Shown piece after piece: positions 39,801 through 47,666 of a stretch of 49,245 nt of DNA. A program made the position numbers and the translations under genes. Position 1 is the stretch's first letter; the number at the start of each line of letters is the position of its first letter. The notes under the pieces are model-generated. The model saw only the letters and a program-made list of their open reading frames with translations, did not search any database and was not told the DNA's origin. The stretch comes from a virus. The DNA lies in the IMG/VR virus record IMGVR_UViG_3300044638_004599, positions 1 to 49,245 of that record; one strand, 5' to 3'.

Positions 39801-41184
39801 GCTTTCTGCTTCTGCAACCAATTACTTGCCTACTTCATACCTTGGTGGAGATTTAGGACAACTAAATCCTGAAAATATCTCTCAAATTTATGTTCAAATG
39901 GCATGGGATGGCACAATGCGAGAACTAACTGAGAGTGGACACTACAGAAATCTAGTGTACAACACCCTACGCGATATGGGACTGAGTGCAGGAAATTACT
40001 ATAGACAGCACAGTACTATAGGAGACATTCTGTTTAATTCAAGTGGAAACTCCGATCCAACTTACAGTCCTCCTCCTGGTCCTAAAGATCTTATTTGCCC
40101 AAACTTCTACGCGTATGTTGGTTCTAAAGCAGACAGTGCAGGGGCTAATCCTGGAAAGTTGGCAGCGTATTACCCCAACCCAACAAACTTTTTACAAAAA
40201 TATTTCTTCAATGGAAATTCGTATGATGGTAACCGAACAGGCTACGACTACACTCCCGTTAATGATACTGTGCGATTCTATCACAAAACAGGATTGGCAG
40301 GAGTATCAAAGTACGATTACGGAGTAACACTCTCACTTGGTGAGGGACGCTCTGCCGCAGCCGCTTTCTCTGCTACAGATACAGGAATTACTGCATGGAA
40401 GGGCTTTAGATATTCTCCTACCGATATTCTATGGGTAGGTGGAAGAGGAATTACGATTGCATCGTATGTAACGGCAGGAAATCTTGGTGTTGGTGGAAAG
40501 GTGTATATTCGTCTACACGGACCTATTGGTGTTTCAGGAGTAGAAGGAGCCGCCATTGAGGTGGAAGAAGCCCGAAACAACATGGGCTTCTTGGGATTCA
40601 TGATCGAAATGAGAACTATACGAAGTGCACAACGAGCGTCTCCTGATTTGTGGAAGAGATTTACTCCGTGGATAACCACTCCGTATTGGACAGATGGTGG
40701 ATTTGCCGATGATCGTAGATATTGGTGGGAACTGAATTATCATCTTATACTAGCAGGAGCAGGTCCTCTTGCTGTATGGTGTGATTCCACCTACGCTGCA
40801 CTTTCTCCTGATCCTAGAGGAAAATTGGACGGCGATGCTAAATTGGTTCATACTGCATTGAACAATTGGAGAATTATATCAGGTAATAGTAAATGCGGTC
40901 CTCCGCGTATCATAGACTATCCACAACTAAATGATCAAGTGATTGTTTCGGGTGCTCCATTGCTATCTGGCGCAAACGCAGGACTGTACGCATGGAGACT
41001 CACGGTTCGTCCTGGTCTTATTGGAGAAAGAATCGTGTTGGCTCAAAGTGCTCGCTCAGATATTCCACTCACCATCACGATAGACGATATTGCTACTGAC
41101 TATCATGGTGTGGCTCCAAACGGAGTAAGAGGAGCATGGCTACTCACCAAGTCCGCAGTTCCACCTGTTTACACCATCGTATAA
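36844..41184 (+). CDS. giant fibre-like virion protein with carbohydrate-binding-like domain
   Basis: 1,446 residues. The N-terminal third contains a jelly-roll-like segment (TWKRYSVTSNAPVNALTL, then YYVQAAQLEPGSLMTEF), the pattern of CBM4/9-type carbohydrate-binding modules. The C-terminal half is aromatic-rich with long Tyr/Gly/Asp stretches and could fold like a polysaccharide-acting enzyme, but no catalytic residues can be named. Internal repeats include (A/D)DTGITAW (twice). Likely a host-surface recognition protein (long tail fibre or tailspike). Confidence 0.7.
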   Translation: MTSSRSAAQITSSTTTVPTCDAWINMQYDTDKAPTVNDGYGILGTHRVSAGLYGISFSNPEQFGSGSYVSICTPEIGYDTEYRPQTIEPVALGVITATGKSAGIRVVNFEYKDGFHPSGGTASIGDSSPQYAVRSNVAVFSFATESDLRIPEVGNWIQDSKFTASTPSEVPGPIGIPTSVKIVQSIAAPNNSSFFSLPVAVTPAWFAGKPWTFSIFIKGELGGEQIFIRNATNVKTMITLTNTWKRYSVTSNAPVNALTLVPIQIGLQDNTVSGLGFISTSTSATYYVQAAQLEPGSLMTEFVTTPPGAQPTTYTGTKGNQDARKRLVPGARGFGTVGNTYSSSLFNKADKRKAVAYGTIVIPPNKGNSSTVSAYIENGFNVKGVSAGANSLFDVSFVTPMTSNTYCTILTGEYESNTETNLTAATPEFSLLLIRAGLNNKYKTTSGFRVESLKQNPADNSWTQQGVIYQSGLTERIHFMVFGEMLQGQSFYLSNPTINSLSSPSTSADYAVWSANWIDIDYGKAHTGVGYDLPGNFDNYPLANSQSAVAAGILSAAPLVIPYESSAIENSLHKHLGGSVVSDRLKWRIIDRLKNVPPSRRCLYPRFLPNLIPVMNKDGNYERAYHAVHQYWANTTDGVNYGLGWTGYGSTAAATTAVFGRTMSPDARTIAHEYVTYNKFGAASSFPGITLYTGITLQSALAVDDTGITAWGGVAGFTLQFNDTIHFTSTERLYVAAEGATAFAGQFKRIPLVSASTFTKSIGAGFTVESAFVIPGATLLSGRKMPSLFCDEQAAYLKSVMVDLVNGISAGVIGDRTVGNIVPTPINYIIDDAENSDYHTLYYFGVGDGVPRKRWTRASGYTGYGGTFGYNNPAANPNGFTLSFLYDDLGVSAGYTGPINAVDPDLLRALANDPRMTTYKFHPSGITTDASHTFNSRFMEIYNGLLSTFGKYKGVGSTVGSVSEAIEIAYVAGACFGGGGKYKDSRLSASATNYLPTSYLGGDLGQLNPENISQIYVQMAWDGTMRELTESGHYRNLVYNTLRDMGLSAGNYYRQHSTIGDILFNSSGNSDPTYSPPPGPKDLICPNFYAYVGSKADSAGANPGKLAAYYPNPTNFLQKYFFNGNSYDGNRTGYDYTPVNDTVRFYHKTGLAGVSKYDYGVTLSLGEGRSAAAAFSATDTGITAWKGFRYSPTDILWVGGRGITIASYVTAGNLGVGGKVYIRLHGPIGVSGVEGAAIEVEEARNNMGFLGFMIEMRTIRSAQRASPDLWKRFTPWITTPYWTDGGFADDRRYWWELNYHLILAGAGPLAVWCDSTYAALSPDPRGKLDGDAKLVHTALNNWRIISGNSKCGPPRIIDYPQLNDQVIVSGAPLLSGANAGLYAWRLTVRPGLIGERIVLAQSARSDIPLTITIDDIATDYHGVAPNGVRGAWLLTKSAVPPVYTIV

Positions 41185-41192
41185 AGGAAACC

Positions 41193-41375
41193 ATGTCTAC
41201 AATCAAAAAATTCTCAAAGTTTATTTCCGAAGAAATTCCACCCCCAATGGCATCGCCACCACCAACAAATACCGCAGGAGGCGGCAGCATTGCAGGTTTG
41301 CCTCCTGATATGCCGCCTGGCAACCCAAGACTCAAATCAAATATTGCTCGTAGGAAGAAGATGAAGCCTAAATAA
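41193..41375 (+). CDS. small Pro/Gly-rich protein with targeting-like N-terminus
   Basis: 60 residues starting MSTIKKFSKFISEEIPPPMA; the KKF-S-K-F-I-S-E part matches the tag shared by head-gene products. The rest is Pro/Gly-rich and ends very basic (ARRKKMKPK). AAAGGAAACC precedes the ATG. Possibly a tiny internal head protein. Confidence 0.6.
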   Translation: MSTIKKFSKFISEEIPPPMASPPPTNTAGGGSIAGLPPDMPPGNPRLKSNIARRKKMKPK

Positions 41376-41412
41376 ACAGTAGTGCAGTTGTGCTATAGAA
41401 AGGCAGATTGAA

Positions 41413-41850
41413 ATGATTAGTACCGAATTGATTTCATTGGTTGGAGGAGCGGCTACAGGATTCTTGTTTCGTTACATGGCTCAGAAGAGTCAGGATCAAA
41501 AAGAAATCTTTGAGCGGCTTATTGCTGCCAACAAGCAGACCACAGAGAACCAAGACAAGGCAGCACAGCGTGTTCCTATGGATGTGGGTAGGGGCATTCG
41601 CCAACTCATTGTTCTTGCAGTGCTGTTTGCTACTATGCTGGCTCCGTTCATTCTGCCGTTCTTTGGTCTGCCCACATTCGTTGAAGTAGACGCTACCACA
41701 CCCGAAGGGCTGTTTGGACTTATTCCGCAATCAACCCGCAAGTATTTTGTTGAGATCAACGGATTCTTGTTTGCGTCTGAAACTCGTCAAATCTTGGTGA
41801 GCATTGTAGGCTTCTACTTTGGTTCAGCCGCTGCTTCAAACAAGTCTTAA
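41413..41850 (+). CDS. holin-like membrane protein
   Basis: 145 residues. Hydrophobic segments: about residues 6-22 (ISLVGGAATGFLFRYM), 64-86 (LIVLAVLFATMLAPFILPFFG) and 122-140 (ILVSIVGFYFGSAAAS), with charged parts between. The final GFYFGS-x-A ending is typical of the three-TM holin family. Holins open the inner membrane at a set time. The next gene encodes a lipoprotein that could complete the lysis module; no endolysin was identified in the window. Confidence 0.65.
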   Translation: MISTELISLVGGAATGFLFRYMAQKSQDQKEIFERLIAANKQTTENQDKAAQRVPMDVGRGIRQLIVLAVLFATMLAPFILPFFGLPTFVEVDATTPEGLFGLIPQSTRKYFVEINGFLFASETRQILVSIVGFYFGSAAASNKS

Positions 41851-41860
41851 AGGAGAAGCC

Positions 41861-42163
41861 ATGTCTAAACTAAACTATATTCTTTGTTTGCTCTTCCTTG
41901 CGGGATGCAACACCTCCCCCATTATTATTCCTGATACCACATCAGACAGTCCTGTCATGCTGAAACTCAAGCACGACATCCTGAGCGGCGACAAGATTGT
42001 CGGCAATTGGGGATGGATACTGTGGTATCTTCCCATTGTGTTCTTGGTTGTGGCGTGGGCGTGGAAGGAATTCTTTGGTCGCAAGCGAGACAACGCTGCC
42101 CCCAAAACTCCAAAGGCTGCTCCCGTATCAACTCCCAACACCGTAGACCTGCCGACTCCTTAA
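41861..42163 (+). CDS. membrane lipoprotein, possible unimolecular spanin
   Basis: 100 residues, start MSKLNYILCLLFLAGCNTSP with lipobox LAGC (Cys16). A single transmembrane helix (GWILWYLPIVFLVVAWAW, about 50-68) and a cytoplasmic-type Lys/Pro tail follow. A lipidated N-terminus plus a C-terminal-side transmembrane helix is the u-spanin layout, which links outer and inner membranes in the last step of lysis. The periplasmic part is only about 33 residues, short for a spanin, so the role is uncertain. AAAGGAGAAGCC precedes the ATG. Confidence 0.6.
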   Translation: MSKLNYILCLLFLAGCNTSPIIIPDTTSDSPVMLKLKHDILSGDKIVGNWGWILWYLPIVFLVVAWAWKEFFGRKRDNAAPKTPKAAPVSTPNTVDLPTP

Positions 42164-42738
42164 TCGGTTTCGCAGCGTAATTCTTCGGGAAGCGATTCAA
42201 ACATTCGCTTGCAGATGTAGTACGAGTCAACAATATCCGAAACAGGACTCACTGAGTCTGCTCGTTTTGGTGTCAGCACCGACTTTAGATTAACTCCTGT
42301 TTCATGCGAGAACGCCGCGTACATGGCGTTCTTGTCTGCATTGCCCTTGCCTGTGGCGAACTTCTTTATTTCGGTGGGAGGAATCACCGTAACAGGAATG
42401 CTTAACAGGTACAGTTTATATTTTAAGATGCCTGTGTTCTCGGCAATCTGAAACACCCTGCCACTAGCGGAGTACGCGTAGCCTTCAAGAGCCACATGGG
42501 AGCAGCCCATTACAATGTCCACAGCCCAATCTGCAATGCTTTCGTAGCGGTGTTCGTCTGAGTTCCAATCACTCAGCCGCTCACCAAACACATTCATGCA
42601 ACGAATTTCCGATTGCCGCTTGTTCTCAGTAAGGAAAAAAAATGAGCATCCACTGTATGAAAATTTCCCCGTGGCGTTCGACTTGAACAGGCACACGGCT
42701 GGTCCACACAATGAGTAATCTATTCCCGCTAGTATCAT
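42160..42738 (-). CDS. RuvC-like Holliday junction resolvase
   Basis: 192 residues. The RNase H-like core has D7 (LAGIDYS), E85 (VALEGYAYS), then PPTEIKKFATGKGNADKNAM and a C-terminal acidic pair (SDIVDSYY, D168/D171). These are the four-acid catalytic set of RuvC-type endonucleases that cut branched DNA; phages use them to resolve concatemers before packaging. It is convergent with the lipoprotein gene (4-nt overlap). An ATAAATA late-type box is at 42744-42750. Confidence 0.82.
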   Translation of the reverse strand: MILAGIDYSLCGPAVCLFKSNATGKFSYSGCSFFFLTENKRQSEIRCMNVFGERLSDWNSDEHRYESIADWAVDIVMGCSHVALEGYAYSASGRVFQIAENTGILKYKLYLLSIPVTVIPPTEIKKFATGKGNADKNAMYAAFSHETGVNLKSVLTPKRADSVSPVSDIVDSYYICKRMFESLPEELRCETD

Positions 42739-42759
42739 GTAAGTATTTATGGTGCAATA

Positions 42760-42846
42760 CTAGAAACCTACTGCGCGAGCCAGTAAAACACCAACTAAAA
42801 AACTGCAAGCACCAAGAAGCACACGCTGAATTTGGGTGAGTTTCAT
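42760..42846 (-). CDS. tiny membrane peptide
   Basis: 28 residues, starting MKLTQIQRVLLGACSFLVG and continuing VLLARAVGF: one hydrophobic helix. Its ATG overlaps the stop of the protease gene (ATGA), which favours real translation. Too short to classify. Confidence 0.45.
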   Translation of the reverse strand: MKLTQIQRVLLGACSFLVGVLLARAVGF

Positions 42847-43607
42847 TTGCCCTTCTGTTCTGCGATCCAATCGCTTACGAGATCCAAACGAGTTGCGGAA
42901 TTTTCGTACAAGTGACCGTTGAATATAGTAAATGAAGACACAATCCCTACAAGTACTCCGTTGGCATCTATGACTGCACCACCTGAGTCACCAAACCAAA
43001 CGGTGCCCTCAAAGGGAATAAACTTAAAGTATGTGGGGTCTTCCACCACCGTTCCAAAGTAGTGGAATGTGTTGGGATTGCTTCTACGCTTAATGCCCCC
43101 ACCAAATCCTATAACGGTGAGTGGTTCGGTACGAGTGAAATAATGGGGTGCTGTCACCACCCGAAGGGGTTGAACACCGCACGGTTCCTCTAGCCACGCC
43201 ACTGCCACATCGTACAGCATGGTGTCACCAATTTTATAAAACGGATGGGTGGTGTGTTTAATTATTCTGTAGCAGTGGTTGCCAGTGGAGAACCACGCTG
43301 CCCCCGTATCGTCTAGGCAGTGTCCTGCTGTAAGGATTTCATCGGGAGCAATGAGAACGGCACTACCTATTACCTCCCCGTTCTCGCCCTCTAGATGCCC
43401 CACAGCGGCTTCCTCGTCTGCCGCCAACGGCGAGAAACCCCTCATGAAGAACTGAGTCTCCACAGGGGCTTCTGCCATTGGATCGACTGCCCCGCTCTTC
43501 GGCGGCTCCACGCTCTTCGGCGCAGCGGCAGTTATATCTTGAACACAGGCTTGCAGCAAGACGAGTGCTAGAGCCATCAGAAGAGATTGGACTACGCGCC
43601 TCTTCAT
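42843..43607 (-). CDS. secreted lipoprotein trypsin-like serine protease
   Basis: 254 residues. Signal peptide with lipobox LQAC (Cys21), a Pro/Ala linker, then a chymotrypsin-fold protease with all three catalytic blocks: LTAGHC (H96), YDVAVAW (D133) and WFGDSGGAV (S208). It would sit in the periplasm or outer membrane of the infected cell. The mature enzyme resembles bacterial S1 proteases, so a host origin is likely. A role in degrading host surface proteins or excluding other phages is inference. A CTAAATA late-type box is at 43613-43619. Confidence 0.8.
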   Translation of the reverse strand: MKRRVVQSLLMALALVLLQACVQDITAAAPKSVEPPKSGAVDPMAEAPVETQFFMRGFSPLAADEEAAVGHLEGENGEVIGSAVLIAPDEILTAGHCLDDTGAAWFSTGNHCYRIIKHTTHPFYKIGDTMLYDVAVAWLEEPCGVQPLRVVTAPHYFTRTEPLTVIGFGGGIKRRSNPNTFHYFGTVVEDPTYFKFIPFEGTVWFGDSGGAVIDANGVLVGIVSSFTIFNGHLYENSATRLDLVSDWIAEQKGK

Positions 43608-43651
43608 ACTATTATTTAGAAGAGGCTGTCGAGTAAAAATGTCTAGATTTT

Positions 43652-45571
43652 TTAATTAGTCAAATCTACTACTTCACACGAGCCAGCACTACACGCAAAG
43701 GTTTGTGTGCCCTTGGTAGTGTCTTCCTTCTCGTACTTCGTCAACTCGCTCCAGTCAATAGACAGGGGCAGTTTTGCTGCTGCTGCTTCGTACTCTTCTT
43801 TTGTACAGTCCTGATACGGAGCCTGAACATAGGAGTGATCGGAGTGGGGCAAGAAACTCACACCTGACACTTCATCAAAGTGATCGTACACCCACGCACC
43901 CACCGCCATCCACTCGTACTCCTTGACAGTCACGGTGATGGACGGCTTGTGTTCACAGAAGTGCCGCTGATAGGTGAGCCACAACTCTAGATGAGCAATA
44001 GCAGTCAAGTCTGTGCGCGTGACAGATCCCACTGCCTTCTGCGGAAACGAGAACACCATTGTGTGATCAGGGCGCATGGCACACGGTTCAGCAGGGAATC
44101 CCTTGTCAATCATAAACTGACACATGGGATCCTTGCGATCTGCACGAACAGTACGAATGTAGTACTCGTTGTGACGAGCGTGAATACCGCTTGCGGAATC
44201 AGTTAACTGAGACACCGTTCCACTAGGCTTCACGCAAGTAATCGCAGCAGCAGGATTAATACCAATCTTCTTTGCCCACTCCTTGTTCGTTTCAACAGCA
44301 GTGGCACGAAGACCAGCAAGCAGTCTTTCCAATTCAGCACCCTGATCACGCATGAGTTTGTTGTCAAGAATGCCTGTGAGTGAAACACCAAGCAAGCACT
44401 CTTCTTCGCAGTTCTTCTTCCACTCACTTGACAGGTACGGGAAATTCGTGAGCGAGGCTTGCCATGTGCCAAGAATGGTGGCAAGACGAATCTTGCGCTT
44501 TAGAGTTTCGGGGGTATCGTCTGCACGAACAATGACTTCGCTCAGATTGCAGAACTCCTTGTCACGCAGAATAATCTCGGAGCAGGGGTTCGTACCAAAC
44601 TCGTAAGTGGCATCACGGCGATCACCAAGTTTCTCCACAGTTTTCTGTGCAGCCTGACGATTAAAGATGCCCCGTTCTCCGCTCTTGGACTTGTAGAGTG
44701 ACAGCCACTCTTCCATGAACACGCCAATCTCTGGCTTCTCTTTGTATGAAACCGAATTGTTTGCTAACGCTCGCTGTGGGTTTTCCAACCACCACTGCCC
44801 CACTTTAGCATCACGCATTCGCTCATCGGTGAGGTTCGAGAGAGAGATAAGAGCAGATCTACGCACTCCGCCGACCACGACAATTTCCGCAATCTTACAG
44901 ATAATGTCGTGGCATTCGATAGATGTGAGTTTTCTGCCAGCACTCTTCTTAAAAGTACTGACGGTAAATCGGAAGAGGTCTTCCAGTGGTTGCGGTCCAC
45001 TTGCGCGTCCACCGAAAGTTTTGAGACGCGCACCAAGAGGACGAATTTTAGAGGTGTCCCATCGGGGGATTTGACCTCCAATAAGTAGGGACACCAACTC
45101 GCGGTAGGCTTTTGCCCAACCTTCTTTGGAGTCTTTGACCACAATGAGCGTATCGCTTTGTGTAAACTCTTCAGCAATTGTAGGAAGTTTTTCAACATAC
45201 TGCCTTTCTACACTAAAGCCAACTCCTGTGCCACACATGAGAACATACAGAATCTCATCAAAGGCACGAACCTTGTTTACGGCAACATACGAGCAGTTGT
45301 ATCCTGCCGTGTTGTCACGCTTCAGTGCTTCTCCTGCGGTCATTAGTGAACGCATAGAAGGCATTACTTCTAAATTTAAAACTGCATCACGCAACTCATC
45401 GCGTATAGTCTTATTTAGTTTTACACCCTTTTCCGCAAAGTGTTCATCAAAGAAGCGGAAATAGCGGTCAACTGTTTCCTCCCATGACTCACGCCGTCCT
45501 TCGGTGTCAAGCCAACGAGAATAGCGTGAAAGGTGAATGAAAGATTGGTACAGCGTGGGAAGTGATTTCAT
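43652..45571 (-). CDS. nrdJ: adenosylcobalamin-dependent (class II) ribonucleotide reductase
   Basis: 639 residues, close to monomeric class II RTPR enzymes. N-terminal NCSYVAV (C93), then the active-site region FGTNPCSEIIL (thiyl-radical Cys C330 and E332) with the partner Cys in KEFCNLSEV (C341). The C-terminal redox pair lies in FACSAGSC (C627, C632). The enzyme reduces ribonucleotides to deoxyribonucleotides using adenosylcobalamin and supplies DNA precursors without oxygen dependence. Ribosome site AGGAGTTCGCT precedes ATG 45571. The long open frame has no disruptions. Confidence 0.92.
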   Translation of the reverse strand: MKSLPTLYQSFIHLSRYSRWLDTEGRRESWEETVDRYFRFFDEHFAEKGVKLNKTIRDELRDAVLNLEVMPSMRSLMTAGEALKRDNTAGYNCSYVAVNKVRAFDEILYVLMCGTGVGFSVERQYVEKLPTIAEEFTQSDTLIVVKDSKEGWAKAYRELVSLLIGGQIPRWDTSKIRPLGARLKTFGGRASGPQPLEDLFRFTVSTFKKSAGRKLTSIECHDIICKIAEIVVVGGVRRSALISLSNLTDERMRDAKVGQWWLENPQRALANNSVSYKEKPEIGVFMEEWLSLYKSKSGERGIFNRQAAQKTVEKLGDRRDATYEFGTNPCSEIILRDKEFCNLSEVIVRADDTPETLKRKIRLATILGTWQASLTNFPYLSSEWKKNCEEECLLGVSLTGILDNKLMRDQGAELERLLAGLRATAVETNKEWAKKIGINPAAAITCVKPSGTVSQLTDSASGIHARHNEYYIRTVRADRKDPMCQFMIDKGFPAEPCAMRPDHTMVFSFPQKAVGSVTRTDLTAIAHLELWLTYQRHFCEHKPSITVTVKEYEWMAVGAWVYDHFDEVSGVSFLPHSDHSYVQAPYQDCTKEEYEAAAAKLPLSIDWSELTKYEKEDTTKGTQTFACSAGSCEVVDLTN

Positions 45572-45619
45572 AGCGAACTCCTGTGTTGATTAGGTAGAGT
45601 ATGTAGAGCAAATCATAAC

Positions 45620-45643
45620 AAAAAGAGGGGCTTTCGCCCCTCT
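45620..45643 (-). terminator. rho-independent terminator after the fibre genes
   Basis: Minus strand AGAGGGGC-GAAA-GCCCCTCT followed by TTTTGTT, between the last fibre gene (stop at 45668) and the nrdJ start. Confidence 0.9.
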
Positions 45644-45667
45644 AAAGTATTCGGATGATTATTTGGT

Positions 45668-46069
45668 TTAGCCTCTGCCACCAGTGATAACTTGGTATGC
45701 AACGCTTGCCAAAATTGTTCCTGTAGAACTATTTGAACGCAAGGATAAAGTTCCAGTACCTACAACGGATCCCTTCATACCAATATGAATATACTCTCCA
45801 TTGTTGATTTTTAATTCAATAGGAGTAGCAAACGCATTTGTTCCTGTAATCACAAAAAAAGGATTTGCTGATGTGCTTGTAGTTTCTATTTGAACTGTAA
45901 TGTTAGCATTCGTTGTTGTTACGAAAAATCTTTCACGCTTGTTTATGTTACCCATGAGAACATACCCCATCGTACCGTAATTGCCTACGCCTCTGCTCAA
46001 ATTCCCAAGAGTACTGGTCAGCCTCGGAGTAAGAATAGAGGAGTGAAAACCTATCTTTGATGGAAACAT
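45668..46069 (-). CDS. tail fibre/adhesin subunit
   Basis: 133 residues from ATG 46069 (MFPSKIGFHSSILTPRL, GGAGG upstream), overlapping the previous stop in TAATG. Beta-rich with repeated Thr/Asn strands (TTTNANITVQIETTSTSANP, LKINNGEYIHIGMKGSV). Last of the right-hand fibre operon. Host-range function inferred from position and composition. Confidence 0.62.
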   Translation of the reverse strand: MFPSKIGFHSSILTPRLTSTLGNLSRGVGNYGTMGYVLMGNINKRERFFVTTTNANITVQIETTSTSANPFFVITGTNAFATPIELKINNGEYIHIGMKGSVVGTGTLSLRSNSSTGTILASVAYQVITGGRG

Positions 46070-46869
46070 TAGAAATTCAGACCTCCAACAAATCCAAGCC
46101 AAGTAGTTCCACCATCATATGTCAGGAAGTTAAGAATATCTGTTTTGTTTGCAGTATTTGTTAGCGTTGGTGCAGATCCGCCAGACCACTTCACAGTTTT
46201 GGCTACTCCCGATACTTGTACAGAGAATGTTCCCGAAGTAAGTCCGTAAGGAGTTGCACCGTGCAGGAATATTAGAGTTGCGGATGTGCATTGTGTTGAG
46301 GTGGTGTTTATATTAGTAAAATTAACGGTGTTGACCACCGCACTAGGAACAAACTTCTGTGTGTTTCCTAAAGTAGCATCGAATGTTATGGTGTTTGTTG
46401 CCTGTGAAGCAGTGGCACCCGCTTCGGAGTATCCCCCATTCATATCAAGACGACCATTGAAATCTCCATTACCAAAATTAGTAAGAGAAGAATTATTACC
46501 GTCTAAGTATCCAGCAGCAGCATTATAGAGTATGGCATATCCACTGTCTACAGTATTAGGATCACCAATTATTACATCCCCATATGGGTTTGAAATATAT
46601 AGAGTAGATGTACCGTCTCTTATAAACATAAAAGTAGAGTTGCCATTACTATCGAAGTCACCAAAAGCAACTCTACCACTTGCTGCGTTAGCAATATTTA
46701 TTTGATTTCCTATGGCTTGTATATTATCAGTATACAATGTACTTTGAGCTGTCACATTACCTGAGAATGTTGCACCAACACCAGTAATATTGCCAATGGC
46801 ATCAATCACAGCAGTTCCAGTGATTCCTGTTGAGTATCCACCTACGGCATTAAATCTTTGTATAGCCAT
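46069..46869 (-). CDS. tail fibre protein
   Basis: 266 residues, beginning MAIQRFNAVGGYSTGITGTAV. Short Gly/Asn/Thr beta repeats (VTAQSTLYTDNIQ, GNQINIANAASGRVAFG) typical of trimeric fibres, and a C-terminal WSGGSAPTLTNTANKTDIL domain common in fibre tips of marine phages. It ends WLGFVGGLNF. Confidence 0.68.
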   Translation of the reverse strand: MAIQRFNAVGGYSTGITGTAVIDAIGNITGVGATFSGNVTAQSTLYTDNIQAIGNQINIANAASGRVAFGDFDSNGNSTFMFIRDGTSTLYISNPYGDVIIGDPNTVDSGYAILYNAAAGYLDGNNSSLTNFGNGDFNGRLDMNGGYSEAGATASQATNTITFDATLGNTQKFVPSAVVNTVNFTNINTTSTQCTSATLIFLHGATPYGLTSGTFSVQVSGVAKTVKWSGGSAPTLTNTANKTDILNFLTYDGGTTWLGFVGGLNF

Positions 46870-46871
46870 TA

Positions 46872-47654
46872 TTATTCCTCGGTGTTAGCACCATAGGATC
46901 CTTTTATAAGAGTAGCATAAGTATTAAATACCGTTGTGAATCCACCAGTTGGTGTTGCGTAGATGATTACATCAAGACCAGATAATTCCGCAGTGTATGT
47001 TGCTAAATTTCCAGCAGTATTAACATTTCCATATTCTGTGTGGTTTATGCTTCCACCAGCATTACTAACAACTAACATTTTTGTAATTTGTGAATTAGAA
47101 TTAGTACCAGTAACATAAAAGTTAGCAGTAATAATTAAGTCAGCAAAAAATGTGTCTGCAACATATATGGTGCCGGTAGCAGAAGTATATCTAAAAATCT
47201 CTTGTTTTGCTGTAGTGGTTGTCGTTTTGGAACCAGTTTTAACATAAGAATTAGATCCAATGTTCAATCTAGCACCTGCTGTTGCACCCATTACACCTAC
47301 TGTACTAGCAGCATTACCAATATTTACAGTAGTTGCATTGGTGTTGTAAAGTGTTGCAGTGGCACTTGTAGTAGTAATATCACCACCCTGAACAGCAATG
47401 TCACCTGCAAGAGTCACACCACCAGCAGCACTAATCCCCGCCGAGAATGATTGTAGCGCAGTAAATGTTTGTGCAATACCAAGACCAGCAATAGTCGTTG
47501 AAGTCGTGGGAAAGGTAACGGTGGCAGAACCCGAACCTGCAATGGTTACATCTCCACCAGTAATACCCAGTTTTCTAACTGTAGTACCACCTGAGATGTC
47601 AAATCCATCTGCATTGTTCGTAATATCAAGATTGACTGATGATTGCTTTGCCAT
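46872..47654 (-). CDS. tail fibre protein
   Basis: 260 residues: MAKQSSVNLDITNNADGFDI, then GITGGDVTIAGSGSATVTFP and repeated AGGVTLAGDIAVQGGDIT strands, a standard fibre-shaft pattern. The C-terminal part resembles a receptor-binding tip (TAELSGLDVIIYATPTGG). A perfect TATAAATA late-type box is 13-20 nt before the start. Confidence 0.68.
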   Translation of the reverse strand: MAKQSSVNLDITNNADGFDISGGTTVRKLGITGGDVTIAGSGSATVTFPTTSTTIAGLGIAQTFTALQSFSAGISAAGGVTLAGDIAVQGGDITTTSATATLYNTNATTVNIGNAASTVGVMGATAGARLNIGSNSYVKTGSKTTTTTAKQEIFRYTSATGTIYVADTFFADLIITANFYVTGTNSNSQITKMLVVSNAGGSINHTEYGNVNTAGNLATYTAELSGLDVIIYATPTGGFTTVFNTYATLIKGSYGANTEE

Positions 47655-47666
47655 ATGTACTACCTA

